A model generated the notes under the pieces. The model saw nothing but the letters and a program-made list of their open reading frames with translations. It made no database searches and was not told the origin of the DNA. A stretch of 64,000 nt of DNA from AP-15 sp963703855 (GTDB lineage Bacteria; Pseudomonadota; Alphaproteobacteria; ATCC43930; CGMCC-115725). Location: the NCBI GenBank assembly GCA_963703855.1, contig CAVPFW010000022.1:434001-498000 (forward strand). The letters run 5' to 3'. Positions 1 to 8,695 of this stretch are shown in pieces. The position numbers and the translations under genes were made by a program. Each line of letters starts with the position of its first letter. Within the stretch, counting starts at the first letter, position 1.

Positions 1-2
1 TC

Positions 3-149
3 TCCCCGGATATAGGTCCCGGTGTTCAAGTTAAAAATGTGAGAGCGGATGATGGGCAGGTGATCGAGGATGGGGAATATTTATTCATAGTTAAAGGCGA
101 CGGACTTTTTGCACGAGATCGAGAATTTATTTGGCGATTTTCACCTTGA
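3..149 (+). CDS. 3' end of an unidentified gene (cut by window edge)
   Basis: An open frame runs from the first bases of the window to a TGA at 147-149 and gives 48 residues. They alternate hydrophobic and charged residues in a beta-rich pattern, ending in FIWRFSP. The base composition is more AT-rich than the core genes downstream. The start lies outside the window and I do not recognise the family. It directly abuts the left side of the IS1595-like element, so the gene may have been interrupted or merely flanked by it. Confidence 0.4.
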   Translation, partial: SPDIGPGVQVKNVRADDGQVIEDGEYLFIVKGDGLFARDREFIWRFSP

Positions 150-200
150 CAAAGCAGCGATACCTTGCGACAATCGAGCCGTTATTTCGGAGCGATTGCA

Positions 201-1150
201 ATGGCCGAAGCCGAACTCGACAACCCCGCCTTTCAAGATGACGATCTAGCCCGCGAGTGGTTCGAAGCTCGCATCTGGCCGAACGGTCCGGTCTGCCCAC
301 ATTGCGGGTCTTTCGGCGAAGGCGTAACCCGGATGTTCGGCAAGAAGCACCGGCCCGGCTGTTTCCAGTGCAACGCTTGCCGTGAGCAGTTTACGGTCAC
401 GGTCGGGACCGTCATGGAGCGGTCGAAGATCGGGCTCCATATCTGGCTTAAGGCAATGTACCTGCTCTCCGCCTCGAAAAAAGGGATGAGCACGCATCAG
501 TTGCATAGGATGCTTGGGGTCAGCCTTAAGTCCACCTGGTTCATGATGCACCGCATCCGCGAGGCAATGCGGGAGCCATATTTCGCGACGAAAATGGGCG
601 GCTTCCAAAAACCCGTCCAGGCTGACGAAACGTTTGTTGGCCGGCGCACCACGCGGGCCGGTGAAGTCCGCAAGCGCGGTTATGCCGAAAAGGAGCCGAT
701 CGTCACCCTGGTTGACGGCAAGCAGGCCCGGTCGTTTCACGTTCCCGAAGTGAATGCAGCAACCCTAAGGCCGATCCTCCGCGAGCAAATCGACAAGGCG
801 GCAATGGTGTTCACGGATGAGGCGACCTACTACGCCGGCCTGAAAGCCGATTTCCCAGCCGGTCACTTCACGGTACAGCACAACATCGGCGAATATGTGC
901 GCGGCGCGCGACGGTGAACGCCTGCGAAAACTACTTCTCGATTTTGAAGCGCGGGATCTATGGCGTCTATCAACACGTCAGCCCGACGCATTTGAAGCGG
1001 TACGCTGCCGAATTCGATTTTCGCTACAACAACCGTGTCGGGCTCGGGGTCGACGACATGGCGCGCACCGCGAAGGTGGCGGCTGGCGCGGCCGGCAAGC
1101 GGTTAACCTATCAAAGAACTCGTCAGCAACCCGAAGCCGAAGCGTCCTAG
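201..1150 (+). pseudogene. IS1595-family transposase, frameshifted
   Basis: The first frame (ATG at 201, stop at 915-917) carries the zinc-ribbon start of ISXO2-like transposases, with CPHCGS followed by CFQCNACREQFTVTVGT. It continues into the DDE-type core, with ADETFVGRR and FTDEATYY. After EYVRG near 905 the frame is lost. The family's C-terminus, ENYFSILKRGIYGVYQHV and FRYNNR, continues in a second frame to 1150. The join is disrupted over a few bases rather than by one clean insertion. The start at 201 is preferred over an ATG at 165 because family similarity begins there. Such enzymes catalyse cut-and-paste or copy transposition of their own element. Confidence 0.8.
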
Positions 1151-1343
1151 CCGCTCGACTTGGCGGGGCCGCGGGAAACGGGCTTCCGCTTCGGCCGATC
1201 CCCGGCAGCTTGCTTTCCAGTTCGATGAACCGGAGGGGCGGTGACCACCTTGTCGAACGTCCGCTCGAACCGCTCCCACGAATCGGGATGAGCTCGATCC
1301 CTTCCTCAGCCGGCGTTGTCGGTCTCGTTGGCTTATCATCCAT
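1147..1343 (-). pseudogene. Small companion gene of the IS element, frameshifted
   Basis: On the minus strand an ATG at 1343 opens MDDKPTRPTTPAEE. About 20 codons later the sequence continues in another frame as DSWERFERTFDKVV and ends KSSG at a TAG overlapping the transposase stop. Small basic proteins of this look (a Trp-x-Arg-Phe-Glu helix and a Lys/Arg/Pro-rich tail) often accompany ISXO2-like transposases in alphaproteobacteria. I know of no established function. The assignment rests on position and composition, and one base must be changed to restore the frame. Confidence 0.4.
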
Positions 1344-1376
1344 GGCTGTGCTCACGGTGAGCCGGGAATGGCACGC

Positions 1377-2194
1377 CTACGCGCTTTTCTGCTCATCCAA
1401 CCGCGCATATCCGCGACCGGCCCGCCTCAGATCACCTTTGACCTGGGTGATGTCGCGAGCTGGAGCAAGCCGTTCGGGGGGAGTACCACTCAACTCGATC
1501 ATCGTATTCCGTACTGTTCTGCCGACCTGCTCTGCCGCGCATTCGAGAGATCGCTGTCCGACGATATCTTCGTTCCAAATCTTTTCCTCAGTCTGGGTGA
1601 TCCGAAAGAGGTTCGCCGCCAGCTCGGTCTTCCCCATAAAGTCGAGTGGCGATCGACCCAGCCGGAACGCCCTTTCGCCTCCTTACCTGCGACAGATGCA
1701 TGTTGTACATACCAAGATATCCGGCGTTCTGAAACAATGCGAAGATTCTCAATCCCGCGGTTGTGTACGGTAGCGCTGATAGTCTTCTCTCGATCAGAGA
1801 CCTCGCCCCGAATGACGACCCGTTCCACTGCTTCGGCTTCTTGTAGGTATTGCCGAAACGCTTCCGCTATCGTGACAAAATAGGCTTGTGCTTCCGCTAC
1901 CCGAGGCTTTTTGGGATCAGCGTTCATCACGGTGAGGTAGCAGGCGAAGCGCGACAATTTCCAATCGCGCCGCTTCATCTCGGTTTGCTGGAAGTTCTCC
2001 GGGATGGAGATTTCAAGCTGCGCGCAAGCCGCCATCGCGCGGTTGACCGCACGAAGAATCGGCTGCATCGAATTGTAATCGAGAAGCGCCATGATCTCGG
2101 AGGCGAGCCAATGGCGGAAACCGTTGTCGTGACCGTAAGTCTCGAAACTCGGCCGGCCTTCCTCGAAATGAAAAACCTCGATTTCGTTCGCCAT
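1377..2194 (-). pseudogene. dinD: DinD-like DNA-damage-inducible protein, two frameshifts
   Basis: The first frame (ATG at 2194) reads as the N-terminal BRO/KilA-N-like part of DinD, with the family motif LSRFACYLTVMNADPKKP and then VAEAQAYFVTI. After RGIEN one extra C near 1747 shifts the frame to FQNAGYLGMYNMHLSQVRRR. A two-base loss near 1640 then shifts to MGKTELAANLFRITQTEEK and on to the stop at 1377. With both repaired the gene would encode 272 residues, close to the usual DinD length of about 274. DinD is part of the SOS regulon and has been linked to RecA filament control. A LexA box lies upstream (2298-2312). Whether the breaks are real decay or sequence error cannot be told here. 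Confidence 0.75.
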
Positions 2195-2297
2195 GCCTGC
2201 CCTCCCGAATTCGATCGTGCATCATACCATCTCCGGCGGGCCGATGCGCGGCGTACATTGGCAGCGCCAGAGCGGCGTTTCAGTCGGCCAAGTTGAC

Positions 2298-2312
2298 GAA
2301 CAGAAGTCGAAC
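2298..2312 (-). promoter_or_regulatory. Putative LexA (SOS) box, GTTC-N7-GTTC
   Basis: Read on the minus strand this is GTTCGACTTCTGTTC, an exact match to the direct-repeat operator GTTC-N7-GTTC known for alphaproteobacterial LexA. It lies 104 bases upstream of the dinD-like start and 22 bases upstream of the small plus-strand gene at 2334. The match could therefore regulate either or both. A chance match somewhere in 64 kb is quite possible. Its placement in the only intergenic region beside an SOS-family gene is what makes it credible. Confidence 0.5.
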
Positions 2313-2333
2313 GCGGATAGATGTGGGGTCGGG

Positions 2334-2666
2334 ATGGCACTCCCGACCCCAACGCCTCGCGACCCAGAGCCGACGCGAGACGCTATTCCCCCCTATCGGG
2401 CGACCGGCTCCGCCTGGGAGTTTCGATTCGCCATGATCACCGGTCAGATCGTTCTGAATGGCATCGATGACAAAGACCTAATCATCATCTTGGAGGTAAA
2501 GGAACGGCACCCTACCCTCACGTTTTCCCCGAATAACCTGCAGCCCGCCCAAGGAGGGCAACAACCCCAGCGTTACAACAATGCTCTGTTCACCTGGCAG
2601 CAAGGCGATGGCTTGGAAGCCGTCAAAGAGATGCTCCGGCGCCTAACTGAACAGAAGCGCCAGTGA
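2334..2666 (+). CDS. Hypothetical protein
   Basis: This encodes 110 residues with no family I recognise. The middle is beta-like and acidic (GIDDKDLIIILEVKER), followed by a Gln/Pro/Asn-rich stretch and an amphipathic C-terminal helix (GLEAVKEMLRRLTEQ). The ATG at 2334 was chosen because the upstream extension in this frame looks non-coding and runs antisense to the dinD promoter region. The gene is divergent from dinD and shares the region holding the LexA box. Its 3' end overlaps the convergent gene at 2623 by 44 bases, so one of the two may not be real. Confidence 0.35.
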   Translation: MALPTPTPRDPEPTRDAIPPYRATGSAWEFRFAMITGQIVLNGIDDKDLIIILEVKERHPTLTFSPNNLQPAQGGQQPQRYNNALFTWQQGDGLEAVKEMLRRLTEQKRQ

Positions 2667-2817
2667 TCTCATCGGCGGCCAAGCGCAGGATATGGCGCTT
2701 CTCGTCGGCGCTTGGCCGCTGAAAATGCGCGTCCATGATCGCCACCACCTGGGCGGCTAGCTGCTCCTGGTCCAGAAGGTCGAAGCGGTTGCGGGCTATC
2801 TTTCTCGGATCGCACAT
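2623..2817 (-). CDS. Small hypothetical protein
   Basis: This encodes 64 residues from an ATG at 2817: a basic start (MCDPRKIARNRFD), then alternating helical segments (EQLAAQVVAIMDAHF and EKRHILRLAADEI). The composition looks like a real soluble helical protein, but I do not recognise the family. It converges on the gene at 2334-2666 with a 44-base overlap. An upstream in-frame start at 2925 would add 36 residues of poor coding quality and was not used. Confidence 0.35.
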   Translation of the reverse strand: MCDPRKIARNRFDLLDQEQLAAQVVAIMDAHFQRPSADEKRHILRLAADEITGASVQLGAGASL

Positions 2818-3003
2818 GGCTTCGCCCGCTGAGCCCGTGAAATTGGATATAGCATAGGTTGACCCAGCGTATTCGTTCGGTAATTTTGGGGCGCGGTCCG
2901 GGTGGCCGCTTTTCACGTCAACCACCCGGTGGCGACCCCGAGGGTCGGATCATCGTTCGAGCGATGGTCCGACCCGACCGGGCTAGCCTCGGAAACTGTG
3001 GCC

Positions 3004-3088
3004 GCTGCCGTGGCGAAACTGGTAAACGCAGGGGACCGGAAATCCCCTTCCTGGCAGGATTGCGGGTTCAGTTCCGCCGGCAGCACCA
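3004..3088 (+). tRNA. Degenerate class II tRNA: tRNA-Leu body with GGA anticodon
   Basis: A perfect 7-bp acceptor stem (GCTGCCG with CGGCAGC) ends in discriminator A and an encoded CCA. The D-arm (TGGCGAAACTGGTAAACGC) is typical of bacterial tRNA-Leu. A long variable arm, TCCT-GGC-AGGA, confirms class II. The anticodon loop at 3036-3042 is CCGGAAA. It therefore has C instead of the universal U33, and anticodon GGA, which would read a Ser codon. The T-loop has only six bases and lacks the conserved A58. The pattern is a tRNA-Leu(UAA) relative that has drifted, probably a pseudogene. Discriminator A and the Leu-type D-loop argue against a true tRNA-Ser. Confidence 0.6.
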
Positions 3089-3622
3089 CCCTCCGATTCG
3101 TTCATTCAGGCACGCTCCCGTCCGCGTTCGTCCAGGTCCGTGCCTCGTTGGCAAAGCCAACACGGTACGTTTTGTGCGTTCCATGCACACCTTGTCCACA
3201 GAAAAATTCAGGTAGCGTGAAATCGCGCACCGGGGAGATGGGCGGGTGCTTGCGTTCTGATCGCCATCCGGCATAATCCGCTCGCTCCGTCCAGGGGAAC
3301 AACGCGCAATCAAAGGCACCGCGCGGAGTTGGCGACCTGTTGTGAGAGCAACGGGGTCAACGAGACTCGGTTCCTGGCGGGTCTCTTTTGAACCAACGAA
3401 GCCGCCACGCCCCACGCGCGCTACCAGTTTATCGCGGCCTTGCCGTCACACCGTCAAGTAATCGCTGCTTTCTTTAAGTGAAAATCGCCATTTATTTTGA
3501 CGAAGCAAGGTGCGCAATGGACACCCCGGTGAAGCCCGCTCGGTGCTCGCACGATCGCTAAGAAGTGCTCTCCGGGTCTATCAAAGCGGCCCGACCGCTC
3601 GGTATGCGAGGCGATCCGTGCC
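3089..3622. other. Intergenic stretch without a supported gene
   Basis: Open frames here are short and have no coding signature. An imperfect inverted repeat of about 5 bp arms (GAGAC...GTCTC) lies near 3367-3390. I see no RNA gene apart from the tRNA-like sequence that ends at 3088. Confidence 0.5.
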
Positions 3623-3973
3623 ATGAGGATTTTCACTGCCGTAGCACTCGCGGCAACTCTGCTCTCGACCGGCGCCCGTGCACAAACTACGGACAACTGG
3701 GCCAATGCCTATGCGCAAGCGTTATCACAAGACAAAGCCGCGTTAAAAGAGAAAGCTGATGGTTGTTTAGTGAGAGCTTTGACGGCAATCCAACGAGGAG
3801 ATGATGAGGACTTGAAAAACTCGGAGGTCAGCTCGGGGTTTGTGATTGCCAAGGTTTGCAAGGATGCCGTTCTGGCATATGTGGTCACGACCCACCTGCC
3901 GGAAACGCAAGGCAACATGGCCGAACTCTATTACGTTGACGAGTTTATGCGGAAAGCTTGGCCGCAGCGCTAG
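3623..3973 (+). CDS. Small secreted/periplasmic protein of unknown function
   Basis: This encodes 116 residues. It begins with a clear Sec signal peptide: MRIFTAVALAATLLSTGARA, with cleavage expected after ARA before QTTDN. The mature part of about 96 residues is helical and carries two cysteines (DGCLVRAL and AKVCKDAV) that could form a disulfide. I do not recognise a named family. It is a lone gene with poorly defined flanks. Its codon use is somewhat more AT-rich than the genes after 4.7 kb, in keeping with the accessory patch to its left. Confidence 0.65.
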   Translation: MRIFTAVALAATLLSTGARAQTTDNWANAYAQALSQDKAALKEKADGCLVRALTAIQRGDDEDLKNSEVSSGFVIAKVCKDAVLAYVVTTHLPETQGNMAELYYVDEFMRKAWPQR

Positions 3974-4414
3974 GGTGCTGTCGGGAGGGGGAAACAGCAA
4001 GCGTAGGGCGGAAAAGTGTAGCGCATTCCGCCTCCGACGGTTGCCGGCTGCTGGCGTATTTCGTTCGGTCACCGCTTGCGGCAGCAGACTGCATCCTCGA
4101 AGGGCAGTGGGGGCGAACCGGCGGAAATTGCCGAGACGCGATCCGCGTAATGAGGCGGAAGGCGCCGCGCCCCGCCCTTCGCGGGGGCTGAAGGCTGTTC
4201 CGCCTTACGCCCGCTGGCGGCAACGGGGCGAACGTACAATCTCGCCGGCCGACGGTAATCACACATGGAGCACGGTGCGGCCGACGGCGCGTTTTTGCAC
4301 CGGCGATCCGGCACTTGCTACATCGCTAATCACGCAATTGCCACAGTCGTATTGTATCTTTGCGGGCATCGGCACCCGTGAGCGGGTGCGAGATTGTCAT
4401 TGAGGGAGTTGGCG
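3974..4414. repeat. Intergenic region with degenerate palindromic repeat
   Basis: No gene is supported. The region holds copies of a common GC-rich intergenic palindrome. One half is near 3999-4050 (GTAGGGCGGAAAAG followed by GCATTCCGCC), and a second lies near 4150-4215 (GGCGGAAGGCG pairing with TTCCGCC). A short hairpin with CCCCGCCC/GCGGGGG arms lies near 4170. These look like dispersed repeat elements rather than a terminator for the gene ending at 3973. Confidence 0.35.
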
Positions 4415-4582
4415 ATGCCTGATCTCGACCTGATAAAACAGGTGGAACAGGAGGCGCGGGACCGGCGCCATTCTGACGCCCGCGAGGCGGGCTTGGGCAA
4501 CAAGGCGACGCTTGCCGCAGCGGTCCGAGGGCAGCGCGAACTTGACGGCGCGCTCGCGCCAAGGCGGCAAGAGGCGTTCCAG
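4415..4582 (+). pseudogene. Possible remnant of a small DUF5681-like protein
   Basis: An ATG at 4415 with a GAGGG-type ribosome site opens MPDLDLIKQVEQEARDRR and then shows GNKATLAAA. This resembles the start and the RNKATLAA motif of DUF5681-type proteins, which are often near mobile elements. The characteristic glycine/arginine linker and the C-terminal half are missing, and the frame runs on without coding character into the 3' end of the convergent enolase gene. I treat it as a weak remnant, and a chance resemblance is quite possible. Confidence 0.22.
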
Positions 4583-4736
4583 CAACGCAGCATCGTGATC
4601 GGGTCGCCGGGGAGTGCGGGCTCGGTGCGGCCAACCTCACGGTTGGGACCTGTCATCCCGCGGCGGCGCCCTGGCCTTTTCTCCTGTCGCAGCGCTCTAT
4701 CCCAGCTCGCGTCCGGCGAGCGAACCGAGGGAGGCG

Positions 4737-5837
4737 TCACCCGACCCCGAACCGTTTGATCGCGTCCGCGCTGAATTTGAGGCCGAGGCCGGGAGTGGTG
4801 GGCATCGCCAAGAGGCCGTTCTGCGGGACCGGGACTTCCTCCCACAGTTGGAACAGGCGCGGCATGTATTCGACGGTCAGGCCGTTGGGGACGGCGCCGA
4901 CCAGGTGCACATGGATCTCGGGTACGCCGTGGCTGACCACCGGCAGGTTGAAGGCCTCGGCCATGCCGGCGATCTTGAGCCACGGGGTGATGCCGCCCGA
5001 GCGCACCTGGTCGATCATCACGATATCGACCGAGCGGGCCTCGAGCATGTGGCGGAACGGCACGATGCCGTAGAGGTATTCGCCGCCCGCGACCGGGGTC
5101 GACAGCGCCGCGGCAACGCGCGCCAGCCCGGCGTAATCATCGTGCGTGGTCACGTCCTCGAGCCAGTAGAGGCCGACCCCGGCATCCTCGACCCGCCGCC
5201 CGATGTCGATCGCCTGCTCCGGGCGCCAGCGCTGGTTGATGTCGCACATCAGGTCCATATCGGGGCCGACCGCCTGGCGGATCAGCCGCGCCTGCTCGAC
5301 CTCGCGCTCGGGCGAGGTGACGCCGGGCAGGCCGAGCTGCATCTTGGTCTGGCGATGGCCCTTTTCGCGCAGCCGCCCGGCCGCGGTCACCGCCTCTTCG
5401 AGCTTCAGCCCGCGCCGCAATGCCCCGCTCGCATAGGTCGCGATATGGTCGCGCCCGCCGCCCAGCAATTTCCACAACGGCAGGCTGAGCGCCTTGCCCT
5501 TGATGTCCCACAGGGCGACGTCGATCGCCGACAATGCCATCAGGAAGATCCCGGCCGGGCCGGCGCTGAGCGCCGCCGCGCGCAACTTCGCCGCGACCGC
5601 CTCGACCCGCATCGGGTCCTCGCCTATCGCCAGCGCGCCCAACTCGTCTACGGCATGCCGCAGGGTGCGGGTCAACGCGCCGCCGAAATAGGTGACGCCC
5701 AACCCTTCGAGGCCCTCGTCGGTGCCGAGGCGCAGCCAGACGATCGGGTTCTTGGCGTTCGGGTTCTCCGAAAAGCCGGCGAGCGGCTCGTCATTGGGCA
5801 AGGCGACGATCCCGGTCTCGACCCGCGTGATCTTCAT
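4737..5837 (-). CDS. Mandelate racemase/muconate-lactonizing enzyme family protein (copy 1)
   Basis: This is a 366-residue member of the enolase superfamily with a capping domain followed by a TIM barrel. Metal ligands fit at Asp199 (LMCDINQRW), Glu227 (YWLEDV) and Glu253 (GGEYLYG). Asp276 and His303 (VVSHGVPEIH) form the likely Asp-His acid/base pair on one barrel face. On the other face the usual Lys-x-Lys is Lys165-Met-Gln167, so one Lys is replaced. Such enzymes abstract a proton alpha to a carboxylate, usually to dehydrate a sugar acid or racemise a hydroxy acid. The substrate cannot be read from sequence. The start is ATG 5837 with GGAG upstream; a TTG lies one codon earlier. It is a tandem paralogue of the next gene. 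Confidence 0.85.
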   Translation of the reverse strand: MKITRVETGIVALPNDEPLAGFSENPNAKNPIVWLRLGTDEGLEGLGVTYFGGALTRTLRHAVDELGALAIGEDPMRVEAVAAKLRAAALSAGPAGIFLMALSAIDVALWDIKGKALSLPLWKLLGGGRDHIATYASGALRRGLKLEEAVTAAGRLREKGHRQTKMQLGLPGVTSPEREVEQARLIRQAVGPDMDLMCDINQRWRPEQAIDIGRRVEDAGVGLYWLEDVTTHDDYAGLARVAAALSTPVAGGEYLYGIVPFRHMLEARSVDIVMIDQVRSGGITPWLKIAGMAEAFNLPVVSHGVPEIHVHLVGAVPNGLTVEYMPRLFQLWEEVPVPQNGLLAMPTTPGLGLKFSADAIKRFGVG

Positions 5838-5969
5838 CAATGATTACTCCGTAAAACTGACGATCGACGCAGAGGTCGCGGTGGCCTCGCCAAGTACGCG
5901 GAGCGTGGCTTCACCATTTCGCGTCCTCTGCGGAATCCTCGGCGCCCTCTGCGTTAAAGCGTTGTTTGT

Positions 5970-7076
5970 TCACGTCACAGCGTAGCGGTCGATCGTCGCC
6001 TGGTTGAATTCGAGGCCGAGACCGGGGCGGTCCGACAGCACCAGCTCTCCGCTGCCGGGATCGAATTCGGCGACGCCGTCGAACAGCTTCAGCATCCAGC
6101 CCATGTATTCGACGGTCAGCCCGTTCGGCACGGCGGCGACGAGATGGGCGTGGATTTCCGGGATCACGTGGCTGACGACCGGCAGGTTGAACGCCTCGGC
6201 CATGCCGGCGACCTTCAGCCATGGGGTGACCCCGCCGACGCGGGCGAGGTCGATCATCACGTAGTCGACCGACCGCGCCTCGATCATGTGGCGGAACGGG
6301 ACGATGCCCCAGACGAGCTCGCCGCCGCAGATCGGCGTCGACAAGGCCGCGTTGACGCGGGCGATGCCGGCGTAGTCGTCATGGGTCGTCACGTCTTCGA
6401 GCCAGTAGAGGCCGACCCCGGCATCCTCGACCCGTTTGCCGATGTCGATCGCCTGCTCCGGTCGCCAGCGCTGGTTGATGTCGCACATCAGCTTGATGTC
6501 GGGGCCGATCGCCTCGCGCACCCGCCGCATGCGCTCGACCTCCTTGGCCGGCGATGTGTCGCCGGGGAGCGCCAGCTGGGTCTTCATCTCGCGGAAGCCT
6601 TTTTCCTTCAGCTTCCCGGCGGCGGTCACGACCTCGCCCTGCGACAGGTTGCGCCGCAGCGCCCCGCTCGCATAGGTGGCGATCCGTCGGCGCGCGCCCC
6701 CCAGCAATTTCCACAACGGCAGACCCAGCGCCTTGCCGCGGATGTCCCACAGCGCGATGTCGATCGCCGACAACGCCAGGGTGAACATGCCCGCCGGCCC
6801 GGAGCCGCCGGCCGCGGCGCGCAATTTGGCCGCGATCGCCTCGACCCGATGCGGATCCTCGCCGATCGTCAGCGCACCGAGATCGTCGACCGCGCGCTTC
6901 AAGGAGGCGGTGATCGCACCCCCGTAAAAGGTGACCGCGATCCCCTCGGTGCCGTCGTCGGTGCCGACCCGCAGGATCACGATCGGCCGCGCCGCATTCG
7001 GGTTTTCCGGCGTGTTGGCGAGCGGATCGGCCTCCGGGAGCACCAGGATCTGCGAACGGATGCTCGATATCTTCAT
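5970..7076 (-). CDS. Mandelate racemase/muconate-lactonizing enzyme family protein (copy 2)
   Basis: This 368-residue protein aligns almost without gaps to the neighbour at 4737-5837 and keeps Asp199, Glu227, Glu253 and His303. It also shares the altered Lys165-x-Gln167, so the change predates the duplication. Differences cluster in the C-terminal 40 residues and in the 20s and 50s loops (TPENPNAARP, FYGGAIT), which shape the substrate pocket in this superfamily. The two copies may therefore handle different acids. The copies are separated by 132 bases and point the same way, so cotranscription is likely. No transporter or sugar dehydrogenase sits beside them to reveal the substrate. Confidence 0.85.
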   Translation of the reverse strand: MKISSIRSQILVLPEADPLANTPENPNAARPIVILRVGTDDGTEGIAVTFYGGAITASLKRAVDDLGALTIGEDPHRVEAIAAKLRAAAGGSGPAGMFTLALSAIDIALWDIRGKALGLPLWKLLGGARRRIATYASGALRRNLSQGEVVTAAGKLKEKGFREMKTQLALPGDTSPAKEVERMRRVREAIGPDIKLMCDINQRWRPEQAIDIGKRVEDAGVGLYWLEDVTTHDDYAGIARVNAALSTPICGGELVWGIVPFRHMIEARSVDYVMIDLARVGGVTPWLKVAGMAEAFNLPVVSHVIPEIHAHLVAAVPNGLTVEYMGWMLKLFDGVAEFDPGSGELVLSDRPGLGLEFNQATIDRYAVT

Positions 7077-7115
7077 CGGTCTCCCCCCATGCCGCCGTAC
7101 CGCGACAATAGCACG

Positions 7116-8670
7116 CTACCGCCTGAAGACGAGGGCGAGGGCGATCGCCACCAATGCCGCCGCCGCGAGCCACAACGGGATCACCGCGAGATAGGCGCGC
7201 CTGGCTTGTTCGGCCGCGTGCGAGGCGATCGAACTCGGCGTGCAGGACCACCCCGTCGCGCGACATGTCGCCGACCAGTGTGTCGAGGTTCCGGATCAGG
7301 CGCGGAACCCGGTCGAGGGTCTCGGCGAGGGTTTCGAGCCGCTGGCGCAACAGCGCCTCGGGCCCACGATTGTCGCGCATCCAACCCTCGATCAGCGGCC
7401 GTGCCAGGGCCCAGATGTTGACTTCGGGATCGAGGCGTCGGCCGACCCCCTCGACCAGGACCATGGTTTTTTGCAGCAGCAGCAGCTGGGGCTGGGTTTC
7501 CATCTCGAACTGCTCGGTCACCCGGAACAGCTGGGCGAGCAGGCGGGCGACCGAAATTTCCTGCAACGGCCGGCCGAGGATCGGCTCGCCGATCGCGCGG
7601 CAGGCCTGGGTAAAGGCGTCAATCGACCGGGTGGAGGGGACATAGCCCGCAGCGAAATGGACCTCGGCCACCCGCCGGTAGTCGCCCGACAAAAAGCCGA
7701 TCAGCATGTCGGCGAGGTAATAGCGGGTGGCGCGGTCGAGCCGGCCCATGATCCCAAAATCGACGACGACGATCGCCCCCGACGCGTCGACGAACATGTT
7801 TCCCGGGTGCATGTCGGCGTGAAAGAAGCCGTCGCGGAACACCTGGTTGAAAAAGGCGCCGGCGGCCTTGGCCAGCAGCTCGTCGATGCGGTGCCCGACG
7901 GCAATCAGCGCGGCACGGTCGTCGGCGCGAATGCCGGTGATCCTCTGGAGGGTCAGCACGCCGCGGCCGGTGCGCTGCCAATCGATCCGCGGCACGCGAA
8001 AGCCGGGATCGCCGGCAAAGTTTTCGCCGAGCTCGGACGCGGCCGCGGCTTCGAAGCGCAGATCCATCTCGAAACGGACCACTTCGGCCAAGGTCTCCAC
8101 GATCTCGACCGGCTTGAGCCGCCGCGACGGCGGGTACAGGCGCTCGATCCACCCGGCGAGCCACAGAAACAGATCGAGGTCGCGGGCGAACGCCTCGGCC
8201 ACGCCCGGCCGCAGCACCTTGACCGCGACCTCATGCCCGTCCGCGGTGCGGGCGAAATGGACCTGGGCGATCGAGGCCGCGGCAACCGCGGTTTCGTCGA
8301 ACGAGGTGAACAAGGTTTCGAGCGGCCTGCCGAACTCGGCCTCGATCGCCGCCCGCGCCTGGTGCCCCGGAAACGGCGGCAGGCGATCCTGGAGGCTCGC
8401 CAGATCGGTCGTGATCTCTTCGCCGAAGATATCGGCCCGGGTCGCCAGCAGCTGGCCGAGCTTGATGAAGCTCGGCCCCATTTCGTCGAGCGCGGCGGCG
8501 AGCCGCTGACCCGGGCGCGCGGCCGCCGGACGGCGCCGACGGGCAAAGATCCGGGCGCAGCGCAGATAGAAGGCGAGCCCGGGGATGGCGGCAAACGGAA
8601 ACAGCGCGTCGTGGCGCGCGAGGGTCAGGCCGATCGCGGCGAGCCGGGCGAGGTTGCGCAGGCTGCGCAG
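7116..8670 (-). CDS. ubiB: Ubiquinone biosynthesis kinase-like protein UbiB, frame interrupted near 3' end
   Basis: UbiB/ADCK atypical kinases support ubiquinone biosynthesis at the inner membrane. The family motif is seen as GPSFIKLGQLLATRADIF, followed by the ATP-site Lys in EVAVKVLRPG. FFHADMHPGNMFV and VDFGIMGRL are the catalytic and metal-binding loops. Near 7210 one extra base breaks the frame. The C-terminal hydrophobic tail (YLAVIPLWLAAAALVAIALA) continues in the next frame to a TAG at 7116. The gene is 3n+1 long, and removing one base would give 517 residues. No ATG, GTG or TTG lies in frame above the N-terminal LRSLRNL segment, so the start at CTG 8670 is a guess. It follows ubiE closely. 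Confidence 0.8.
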
Positions 8671-8695
8671 CGGCGCGAACCGGGGTCGCGCAGCC

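Larger units (their letters stand above)
150..1360 (+). mobile_element. IS1595-family (ISXO2-like) insertion sequence, degraded
   Basis: The element consists of a frameshifted ISXO2-type transposase and, on the opposite strand at its right end, a small frameshifted companion frame. I could not find convincing terminal inverted repeats or a target-site duplication, so the limits are approximate and only bracket the coding parts. Both coding frames are broken, so the copy is probably immobile unless the indels are sequencing errors. It marks the left edge of an accessory patch that also holds a broken dinD and a degenerate tRNA. Confidence 0.6.

Noticed and set aside
895..1773. A 292-residue plus-strand frame across the IS element and dinD
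   Set aside because: It crosses two recognisable genes in the wrong frames and is Ser/Arg-rich shadow sequence.
3004..3088. A functional tRNA-Ser(GGA)
   Set aside because: Discriminator A, the Leu-type D-arm, C33 and the short T-loop do not fit tRNA-Ser.
3365..3395. A possible second RNA gene near GAGACTCGG...GTCTC
   Set aside because: Only a five-base stem is seen, with no cloverleaf or conserved loop.
4614..5843. A 409-residue frame opposite enolase copy 1
   Set aside because: It is a mirror of conserved codons on the other strand and contains no motif.
6379..7115. A 700-residue minus-strand frame joining UbiB to sequence antisense-shifted in the enolase gene
   Set aside because: It results from the frameshift at 7210 carrying the UbiB frame into the neighbouring enolase gene in the wrong frame. 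UbiB really ends at 7116.
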